Shown one piece after another: positions 14,398-23,834 of a stretch of DNA of 64,000 nt. The notes beneath the pieces were generated by a model. That model did no database searches and was not told the origin of the DNA. It was given only the letters and a program-made list of their open reading frames with translations. The DNA is taken from positions 31,439-95,438 of the forward strand of contig CDMY01000374.1 of the NCBI GenBank assembly GCA_001179505.1. The letters run 5' to 3'. Origin of the DNA: Vitrella brassicaformis. Taxonomy: Eukaryota > Sar > Vitrellaceae. Position 1 is the first letter of the stretch. Every line of letters begins with the position of its first letter. The translations under genes and the position numbers were made by a program.

Positions 14398-17300
14398 TCA
14401 CATGATCATGCAGCAAGGCCCACAAGCAGGCTTGTACGGCCGCATGATCTCTCTGATCTCCGGCTTGTCGTTTGCCAATCCCCACGGGGTCTTCCCCTGT
14501 CGTCATGAAATGAGATGAGCACACCACTTAGCCCATCGATGGTGGGAATGTCTGTGGGCACTCACCCTGTTGTTTTCGATGTTCAGCAGCGCACCGCCGC
14601 CCCACTCGAGCCTTTGAGAAGGACACAGAGAGAGTGGATGAGACATTCGCGTTAGTCGGTCATTTGTGTCGCTCACAGCTGAGACACAGCTGCGGATTTG
14701 CCACTGAGTACAGCCACATGGAGTGCCGTGTCTCCGTCCTGTGTGTGTCATGCACACAGGAAGAAGGCAATCAATCAGACAAGGGGCATTCTGTGTATCT
14801 CCGTTTGTGTCTCTTCACATTGTTTGTCTGTGTCAGCAGGTCCTTTCGTTTGGCATACAGGGCCGCCATCACATCGACATGACCACCCTCGGCAGCCATC
14901 ATGAATGCCGCCACTCTGCAATCACCACACACACAATCGACACACTGAGGCGTCAGAGACATGTGTGTGGTCTCTTACCTTGTCGCGTGCATCGATCAGT
15001 TTGGGATCCCACGCCAGCAGCTTATTGACCGCCGCAACATGGCCATTGGCGGCAGCGAAGTGCAAAGCGGTGTAGCCATCCTATTGCATTCCATCACACC
15101 CGACACACATCTCATTATCACCAGCAGCACACAAGATGGTTTGTCTGTGTGTGGGTACCTCGGTTATTTGCTGCAGTACGTCAGGTTTGCTCTCATGCAT
15201 AAGAGACATCATGTCAGCGTGACCTAGCATGGTAGCTCGAATGAACGGTGTCCACTGCGCGCAGAAAGGATGAAAAGAGACCCCTCCATGAGTGCATCTC
15301 TTGCTCACCCCCTTTCCATTTCTGATGTCGAGAATCTCGCTGCCCATTTCTTCGACAAGCAAACGAGCCCACTCCACGTCGCCGGCCACCACGGCGTCGA
15401 ATATGGTCTGCACAGAATCAACACAAAGATGGCGGCCCATTGGCATGTGTGCAATTCAGTTGCTGTCTCCCTTACGTGTTTGACCTGCGGTGATGGCTGC
15501 TCCCGGGCAGGCGCCTCTGTAAAACACATCGCAACAGATAAATGAGAAGCTCCTCTGTGCACGCGAAGCCCACCACACCTGCTTCCGTCAGCCATTTGAC
15601 CCTGATGCCATCAGCCCATTCACCTCTCCTCGATATACCTGCCCGAGCGACATCCGCACACAACCCCTTGAGCTGTATGTGTGTGTGTGTGTGCTTACCT
15701 GATGCAGTGGTATATGTCCCTTTTCCATGCTGCTTGCCGTCCTTCCACTCGCCCTGATATACCAGACAGGACACATATGATGAAGTGGCTTAAGGGATTT
15801 GAGTCTCTCATGCACCTCGTAGCAGCGGCCGTCGGGCCACACGAATTTGCCCCATCCGTGTTTCTTGTCTCCGTGGTACGGGCCCTCGTAGTGGCGTCCG
15901 TCGGGCCACTCCATGAGACCCTCACCGTGCATTTTGTTGCCCTCCCACTGCATTCACAGCGGGCAGACCTTTGCGATGGTGTATGACACTGTATGTGTGT
16001 GTGCTGCGTATGACCTGTCCCCTGTAGAAGCGTCCTTCGGCCCATTTGTACGTCCCGGATCCTTGCAGGTTGTTGTGCACGAAGTGGCCCTCGTATGTGC
16101 TGCCATCGGGCCACGTGAACACGCCTTCTCCGTGCTTCATGCCGTCCTTGCAGTCAGAAAATGCACTTCTGTGTCCGAATGGTCGATTGTTATTAGTTGT
16201 GTATACGCACGTGTAGTATCCTTTGTATGCCGATCCGTCAGCCCATGTCTCGACGCCATAGCCAGTCTGCTTGTCGTCTGCCCAATCGCCCTCGTACCTG
16301 CAGCATTCACGACCAGCCCTGCCTGCATATGTCTTCGTCTCGTCCCTCGGGCACCTGGATCCGTCAGCATGTGTCAATTTGCCTTTGCCATGTCTCCTGT
16401 TGTCCTTCCATTCGCCCTCGTACACATCACCATTGATTTTTATGCATTTTCCGTGCCCCTGCATCAATGCATTGAGTGGATACTCGTCAGACCCCTTCCT
16501 TTGTCAGCAGCTCACGTGATATCTATTGGTCTTGAATTGTCCTTCGTATTTGCCCTCATCTGCTTTTTCCAGTATACCGTAGCCATCGAAGGTATTACCA
16601 ACCCACTCGCCCTCGTACTGCGCGCCTCCTGCAACAACAGGAGTCAGCCAGCTGACAAACTGCCAAATCGTCCTCATGGTGTCTCCACGCACCTTTGAGT
16701 CTCACCATAGACCGCCTTTTCCTTGCCTGTGGGAAAGAGAGCTGTCCTGGCCACACTTGGTGCATCGATTCGTTCGTGTGTACCTGGCTGGTGTTTTGTT
16801 GTTTGGTGGGGGCTGGTGTGGGAGTGACTGCAGTCAACGGATCATCTATAGTGTATCCTTGTGTGTATAGATGCCTCACACAGACACGCGCAGCCGACCT
16901 GTTTGCTCTTCCGCAACCGCAAGCTTGATCTGTGCGGGAGAGACCGAACTCGACGGCCCCGGCACTGTGCTGGCCATGCTCACGTGAATACCCGATGAAA
17001 CGCCGGCAGGAGGCACGTCAACGGGAGACACAGGGAGAGAGGGGGCCAACACCGCTTCTGCACGCAGCCAGAAAAACATCGGCCAATGAAGGCTTTTACC
17101 TGTGGCAAGAGCGCAAAGCAGTGGAAGTGTATTTTCTGACGAACCAGATGGAGAGTCCAGCATGGCCAACACCTAGCGAGCAGTCAGGCAAGCAGATAGT
17201 CGACATGCGCACGCCTTCGCCCAAAAGTCCATGTGAGGTACCTCTTTGGCTGTGGGGCGATCTTTTGGATTGAAGGCGAAACAACTCTGAGCAGCAATCA

Positions 17301-18713
17301 CAATCGGAAGGGAAATGCAGCACGAGAAAGGTTTTCGGCTTACCTTGATGGCACCCTTGATGTGCTCAGGCAGGGAATCGGGGATGCGGGGAACCTGACA
17401 CGCGTGTGCAAAAAAAGGCCTTCAGGGAATCTGTCAACATGTGTCAACGTGGCAGGTCACCTGCTTTCGGACCACAACGGCCATCATGATATTTACGGCA
17501 CTTTGGCCTTCAAAGGGAGGCCCACCTGAACATCACATATATAGGCTGCAAGTGTGTCCGAGTGAAGGTTGCATCTGCTGACCGCCACACAGCTCCGCAA
17601 TGATGCATCCAACCGCTCATATGTCCGCCTCCATAGAGGGCTTCCCCACTGCACACACCGGCAGTCATTCAAGTTCCCAAGCCCATCGGCTTTTGTTGTA
17701 CTTACAGTTGTCTGGATCCAAAGCTTCAGACGACATATAATTGGAGGTCCCCTTAATGCCATCTGCAGTGCAGGCACGAATGCACCAACACACACAGAGG
17801 CACCTCGCTCGCCGCCTTCCGCCATGCCATGTCTCCGCTTACCTGCAGCAGAGCTCGACGTCACTTGAACATTCCGCGTCATACCGAAGTCAGATATCTT
17901 GATCACCAAATACTCAGCCAACTGACAGACACGAGACACAACAAGAGGCTATGGCCACCGACCGAGAGGTGAAGGTTGTCTGCCCTCACGAGAATATTCC
18001 CCGGTTTTAGGTCTCGATGCAGGATTCCGTGGTCGTGCAGATACTGCACGCCCTCACATATCTGACGGCAATCGACACACAGATCTAGATGAGACGCGTG
18101 ACGCTGTCTGCTGTGCTGTACCTCTCTCACGAATCTGTTTCGCACATCTAGCGGCAGCCGTCTGTTCTTGGCCAAATATTTGTCCAGTGATCCGCCCTTA
18201 CACAACTCTGAGAATGATGGACACGCGACGCACAGTCAGGAAGCAGATGAATGAATCGAGGTGACCTGAGACGATCATGAGGCCGTGCTTGCCGTCCGTG
18301 CAGACACCGAGGAACTGCACAATGTTGGGGTGTCGCAGATGCTGCATCTCCTGAGCCTCGGACAGAACATCCTCCATCGCGCTAGCCATCAACTCCTGCA
18401 TGACAGTTGCATGACATTCGCGAGTGTCGTGTGATTTCACACACACCGCGATACTCACGCTGTCGGTAAGTTCCTCCCCGGTGAGAGGGGCGGCCTCCCT
18501 CAATTTCTCCATGTTTGTGATCTTTACAGCCACGTCCAGCCCCTTCCATTGGCCCTGGTACACGATACCGAACGCTCCACCCCCTGATACACACACACAG
18601 ATCACCCAATCGATGACATCGGGGCAGCAATTGGTCGTGAGCGCACCAAGCTTCTTGTCGCCCACAGTCAGGTCCCTCGCCCTGATCAACAGGCGAGGAA
18701 CGGGTGAAGCCAT
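14398..18713 (-). CDS. KA3: TKL-type kinase-MORN-ankyrin fusion with an in-frame stop
   Basis: Minus-strand gene beginning [21 protein letters not shown] (18713; an upstream ATG lies at 18836). Kinase: [13 protein letters not shown] with VAVK (about 18590-18520), [13 protein letters not shown] (18340), [15 protein letters not shown] (18205), [17 protein letters not shown] (about 18030-17985), [13 protein letters not shown] (17905-17870), [15 protein letters not shown] (SSE where APE is usual, 17750-17705), then ADI-stop-AVG: TGA at 17617-17619 replaces the conserved Trp. Further C-lobe: [11 protein letters not shown] (17525), [11 protein letters not shown]-type exon (17280). A linker with [19 protein letters not shown] (16970-16915) leads to about seven MORN repeats (16630-15590), linker [10 protein letters not shown] (about 15510-15477), ankyrins [20 protein letters not shown] to [25 protein letters not shown] and a Cys-rich end ([10 protein letters not shown]). 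TGA at 14398-14400. Unless the stop is read through or skipped, it makes a truncated kinase. Confidence 0.75.
15590..16630 (-). repeat. MORN-repeat block inside KA3
   Basis: Successive YEGEW.x.G.G-type units on the minus strand: [71 protein letters not shown] with [25 protein letters not shown] with [34 protein letters not shown] and [22 protein letters not shown] repeats bind phosphoinositides and/or scaffold membrane-associated complexes in known proteins. The block lies between two linker exons whose counterparts are directly adjacent in KA4, which localises the gain or loss. Confidence 0.85.
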
Positions 18714-19980
18714 GAGGAGCGAACTGTGCTCGTTAGCCCCGCTGTCCGTTCGGCCCCCAACGCTCCCAGGATTCTCGACTATCCGCCGGCAGATTGGTAT
18801 CCACAGAGACATTTTGGTCCACGTGCGGGTGCTCACGCGCCTTTTTGTATCTCAACTGACTGAGGACGGTCCTTGTTACATACACCCACCCCATCATGTG
18901 ACCCGGCATGCGTCTGTGTGGATGAATTCTACTCGATGCGATGGAGGAATGTCACTGCATGGTGATGCGATCGATCAACACTCACGCAGCCGCGAAAAGA
19001 GTTCTCATTACAGGCGCTCATTTCTGACCGTAAAGGCAGCAGTACACTGCTAATTGTGGACCGAGTAGCAGCGCCCACATTAGTCAATCACCCTTACCGG
19101 CCGATCTCCTCCCTCTCTGTTGGTGTGTGCTATACTTGTCAGCCACCGAAACTCATCTCGTTGTCCATCCATCTCAACACCGTAAAACTCACAATGATCG
19201 AACCGATGAGCCGTACAGCCAGAGACTGCATGGTGTCTGCTTGTCTGTCTGTCTCATCCGTGTCTCTTCCTTAACTGCACCGCCCTTCCCTGTATGGCGG
19301 TCGTGACGTTGACCATGTGCGCAGGAAGGGAAGGCATGAGTGGCAAAAACAGATGGGTAACAGAACCAGCGCGTTTGTGCATTGTTACGCAGCTTAGACA
19401 ATGCATGTGTGTGGCAAAAAGCGGTCGGGTGGCCACGCGAGAGAAGTGGGAGCAAAAAGACGTTCGTCTGTGAGGGTGCTGGTTGGTACGTACGTACACA
19501 GGTTAAATACATACACATACACAGATGGATAGGCACACGACGGTTAGATAAATACATATCACACAGCGTCATGTGGCCCGAACAGTGGAACGTGTGCACT
19601 ACATGTGCACATGTGTGTGTATGTGCCTGGCTTTCTGTCTGTCTGTCTGTTTGTCTGTTGGCTGGCAGGGATTGAACTGAACTTTGACCGCGAAGTCGTG
19701 CAAGTGGTCTTCAAGTGGGCAGCCGAAAGGAAGCCTTTGCAAGGGAGGAGGCCATTCGACTCGGTGCCTTCCTGACGGAACGCATCACTGACTTGCCGTG
19801 CAGACGCGCGCATACAGATTTATCTCTGTGGTTGCATCTGAGACACTTTGGTCCACGTGTGGGGACCGTCAGCTCGTCTTCTTGTGTCATGTGACTACGG
19901 ACGGTCCCTATTAAGTACACCCAGTCACTTCAGGACCCCTATCGCACTCATGCCCGGAATGAAAGGCAGGATACGGGCGC
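18714..19980. other. Intergenic with a duplicated upstream segment
   Basis: No supported gene. About 90 bp at 18806-18900 (upstream of KA3, with TTTGGTCCACGTG and GGACGGTCC) recur in the same orientation at 19846-19936, just before the truncated coiled-coil copy. This marks the duplication junction region. Short CTGT/CACA repeats occur near 19606-19665. Confidence 0.55.
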
Positions 19981-20310
19981 CTAAACGGCAGGAGGGCAAG
20001 ACCATCGAAGCTGTGAGGAAGGGTGTGTGTGTGTGTGATTGTTTGTCAGGCGATATTGCGTCTTCAGCGTGAGTTGCAGGCGGCAGCGTTGGAGAATCGG
20101 CGGCTCAAGAGCTGCCTCGACAAGGAGAGGGCCAGACAGACTCTCAACCAACAGGTGTGTGTGTGCCAAGGACAAAGGCTGCTGATCGGCGTGAGTGTGT
20201 GTCTCCTTATGTCACTGATGCAGACGTTTGGCGCTTTGCAAGAGGAGAATCGCAGCCTCCGCGAGCAGCTTACCAGCCGGCAGGGCAGCATCAATACAGA
20301 GAGAAACTGA
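19981..20310 (+). pseudogene. Truncated copy of the coiled-coil gene 3' exons
   Basis: Three blocks match the last exons of the coiled-coil gene: RQEGKTIEAV (19987), ILRLQRELQAAALENRRLKS (20052) and FGALQEENRSLREQL (20226), with the same introns and a TGA stop at 20308-20310. The first seven or so exons are missing. An ATG at about 19951 could open a short frame, but nothing shows expression. Best read as a 5'-truncated relic created with KA4. Confidence 0.75.
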
Positions 20311-20541
20311 GCGCTGCGTGCTCACGTATTGATGGACATTTCCAATCAGGTCATGATGTCCCATGGCAAACACACAACACCTCACAGCCCCTCGCAGTGG
20401 TCCAGATGGAGACACAAGAAAGAAACCGAGGGCTGCACTTCGTATATTCGCCGTGTCATTCGCGACGACACATGATCACCCACTCACAATGTCTCCTAGC
20501 TTCTTATTCGAAGCACACCCGAGCGACTGACAGACTGTGAC

Positions 20542-23500
20542 TCACATGATCATCCAGCAAGGCCCAGAAGCAGGCTTGTACGGCCGCATGATCTTTCTGA
20601 TCTCCGGCCTGTTTGCCGCCCAGAACCATGGCGTCAGTCCCTGTTGTGATGAGATGAGCTGAGCAAACCACTCAGCCCATCGATGGTGGGAATATCGGTG
20701 TGCACTTACCTTGTTGTTTGTGATGTCCAGCAGAGCACCGCCCCCCCACTCGAGCCTTTGAGAAGGACACACACACAGAGAGAGAGAGAGAGAGTGGATG
20801 AGATGTTCGCATCAGTCAGTCATCTGTGTCGCCCACAGCTGAAACACAGCGGCAGATTTGCCCCAGAGTACAGCCCCATGGAGTGCCGTGTCGCCCTCCT
20901 GTGTGTGTCATGCACACAGAGGAAAGGCAATCAATCAGTGAGAGAAGATTGTGTTGTCTCACCTTGTCGGTCTGTGTGAGAAGGTTCTTTCGTTTGGCAT
21001 ACAGGGCCTTCAACACATCGACATGACCATTCCCGGCAGCATAGATGAATGGCGTGGCGCCCTCCTGCAATCAACACACGTACACACACAATCGAGACAC
21101 TGAAGCGTCAAAGACATGTGTATGCTCTCCTAGATTGTCGCGTGCATCGATCAGTTTGGGATCCCACTCCATCAGCTTATTGACAGCCGCGACATGGCCC
21201 TCGTAGACAGCCTTGTGCAGGGCAGTGTCACCACGCTGCATTGCGTCACACCCAATACACTCTTTATCACCATCAGCAGTACAAGATGGTTTGTCTGTGT
21301 CGGTACCTTGGTCTCTGTTTGCTGCAGTACGTCAGGTTTGCTCGCATACATGACCGACATAACGCCCACCTCACCCTTCTGTGCAGCCTTGAGGAAGGGC
21401 GTGAACTGTGCGCAGGAATGAGAAGACACAGACCACTGAGTGCATTTCGATCGTCTTCACGATTCCATACCTCGAAATTGTATTTGTCTCGTTCCCGTTT
21501 GTCGAGTATGTCCTTGCCATCCCTCTCGATGAGCAAACGAACTGACAGAGACCATGACCGATGGATGGTTCGATGGATTCTTCACTTATATGTTTGAGTG
21601 TCTCGCGATGTCTCTGTTTACCCATCCCATCCCATGTTACCGGACTGCTCATCGGCGGCCTTGACGGCTTCGAAGATGTCAGTCTGACAGACAATCAGCA
21701 CAAGAACAGCGGCCCATTGACGTGTGGGGTTTAGTTGCTGTTTCCCTTACGTGTTTGATCTGCGGCTGTGGAGGGCTCGGCGATGTCTTCACTGACGGCT
21801 GCTGGACGGGGAACGCTGCACGACACACATGACACATGAAACGATTCAATACATGTGCGTGCCTTCCACAGCTGACCTGTTTGCTCTTGCGGAACCACAA
21901 GTTTGATCTGTGCTGGCGAGACCGCACTCGGTGGCCCCGTTATGGTGCTGGCCATGCTCGCATGGACACCCGCTGTATGGCCAATGGGAGACACGACAGC
22001 GGGAGAAACAGAGGGAGGGAGAACCGACAACACCTCTGCACGTAGTCAAGCAGTCTAAATTAGGCGACGGGGGCTGGCCCAAGGCGTTTAACCGGCAATT
22101 GACCTGTATCTTTCGACGGACTCGCCGGAATACCCAGCTTGGCCAACAACTACCAAGCGGTCAGGGAAGTAGACACTCGACATGCACACGCCTTTGTCCA
22201 ATGTCTATATCAGGCACCTCTTTGGCTGTGGGGCGATCTTTTGGATTAAAGGCAAAACAACTCTGAACAGCAACCACGATCAGAAGGGAAACGCGGCAAA
22301 CAGGAAAGGGCCCTCGGCTTGTCTTGATGGCACTTTTGATGTGCTCAGGCAGGGAATCGGGGATGCGGGGAATCTGACATGCGTGTGCAAAAAAAGACTT
22401 CCAGAGAATCTGTCAACACGTGTCAACGTGGCAGGTCACCTGCTTTCGGACCACAACGGCCATCATGATATTTACGGCACTTCAGCCTCCGAAAGGAGGC
22501 CCACCTGAACATCACAGATATAGGCTGCAAGTGTGTCCGAGTGAAGGTTGCATCTGCTGACCGCCACACAGCTCCGCAATGATGCATCCAACCGCCCATA
22601 TGTCCGCCTCCATAGAGGGCTTCCCACTGCACACACCGGCAGTCATTCAAGTTCTCAAGCCCACCGGCTTTTGTTGCACTTACAGTTGTCTGGATCCAAA
22701 GCTTCAGGTGACATGTAATTGACGGTTCCCTTAATGCCACCTGCGGTGCGGTGACGGATGCAACAAGCACAGACGCACCTCACTCGCCGCCTTCCGCCAT
22801 GCCATGTCTCTTGCTACCTGCAGAAGAGCTCGACGTCACTTGAACATTCCGCGTCATGCCGAAGTCAGATATCTTGATCACCAAATACTCAGCCAACTGA
22901 CAGACACGAGACACAACAAGAGGCTATGGCCACCGACCGAGAGGTGAAGGTTGTCTGCCCTCACGAGAATATTGCCCGGTTTCAGGTCTCGATGCAGGAT
23001 TCCGTGGTCGTGAAGATACTGCACGCCCTCACATATCTAACGGCAATCGACACACAGATTGAGATGAGTCACCTGATGGCTCTGACGCTCGTATGCTTTG
23101 CTGTACCTCTCTCACGAATCTGTCTCGCACGTCGGGCGGCGGGGGTCCGTTCTTAGCGAGGTAGGACGCTAGAGAGCCGCCCTCACACAACTCTGAAAAT
23201 GACAAGCAGACATCACGAGACAGCCTGGCTGGACAAAGCGAAGTGTATGACCACCTGTGACGATCATGAGTCCGTGTTTCTTGTCTGCGCAAACACCTAA
23301 CAGCCGCACGATGTTGGGATGCCGCAGTGAAAGCATCGGCTCAGCCTCGATCAGAGCGTCCTCCATCGCTCCAGCCATCAGCTCCTATGCACATGCCACA
23401 ACAAGGCATGCGATAAACAATGCACGAGCGGCGACATCTCACACCCTCACGTCGTCATCGACCTCCTGTCCGGTCTCCCTCGTTTCCTCTCTCAGCTTCT

Positions 23501-23721
23501 CCATATTTGTCACCTTGACCGCCACTGGCTGGCCGCGCCAAACGCCTCTCAACACCACCCCGAATCCTCCACTCCCTTAGAAATGCACACACAAAGAAAC
23601 CAGCCCACTGACACTGACAGGTGGTTGCGGCCCGCAATTAGATTTTGTCGAGCTGACCAAGCCGCTTGTCCTCCACAGTCAGGTCCCTCGCCCTGATCAC
23701 CAAACGAGACGTGGCAGCCAT
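20542..23721 (-). pseudogene. KA4: TKL-type kinase-ankyrin gene with disabling mutations
   Basis: Start [20 protein letters not shown] at 23721. Kinase exons parallel KA3: glycine-loop exon with VAVK (about 23580-23515), LRHPNIVRLLGVCADKKHGL (about 23330-23270), ELCEGGSLASYLAKNGPPPP (23195), [16 protein letters not shown] (about 23015-22970), [13 protein letters not shown] (22885), GTVNYMSPEALDPDN (22730-22690). The next exon has lost one base of a C run at about 22623-22625 relative to KA3, putting ADIWAVGC out of frame. The following exon reads PPFGG then TGA where KA3 has Gln (about 22489-22491). A DRPTAKE exon (about 22240), linker SMASTITGPPSAVSPAQIK and QQPSVKTSPSPPQPQIKH (21810-21755) and ankyrin exons follow: DIFEAVKAADEQS, IERDGKDILDKRE, KAAQKGEVGVMSVMYA, TPFIYAAGNGHVDVLKALYA, ending at TGA 20542-20544. 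It is probably a pseudogene or expresses fragments. Confidence 0.7.
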
Positions 23722-23834
23722 GGCGAAGACCTGAAGACGCGCCGGCGGCGGCGGCGGAAAGGCCCCCAAGAGCCCCCACCAAAAGCCCGGGGGGCCCCTC
23801 TCGACCCGGACTCGGAGAGCATCTTCATCTCGAG
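23722..23834. promoter_or_regulatory. Short divergent region, KA4 / ankyrin gene
   Basis: 113 bp separate the two inferred start codons. It is strongly G/C-rich with GGCGGCGGCGG and CCCCCAAG-type tracts. No named element recognised. Confidence 0.3.

Larger units (their letters stand above)
13760..18900. repeat. Tandem segmental duplication, copy 1
   Basis: This contains the 3' end of the coiled-coil gene (plus) and KA3 (minus). The same order and orientation recur at about 19980-23721 as a truncated coiled-coil copy plus KA4. Similarity extends through exons, introns and the convergent spacer (14144-14397 versus 20311-20541). The main size difference is the MORN block, present only here. Confidence 0.8.
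19981..23721. repeat. Tandem segmental duplication, copy 2
   Basis: Direct repeat of 13760-18900 in the same orientation, lacking the MORN block. It carries the truncated coiled-coil copy and KA4. The region around 22380-22640 is almost identical to 17400-17660. Confidence 0.8.

Noticed and set aside
15913-16698. 261-codon plus-strand frame across 15.9-16.7 kb
   Set aside because: Antisense shadow of the MORN exons, whose repeat pattern is unmistakable on the minus strand.
18806-19936. LTR-like direct repeats flanking about 1 kb
   Set aside because: No reverse transcriptase, primer-binding site or TG..CA ends seen; better explained as a duplication junction.
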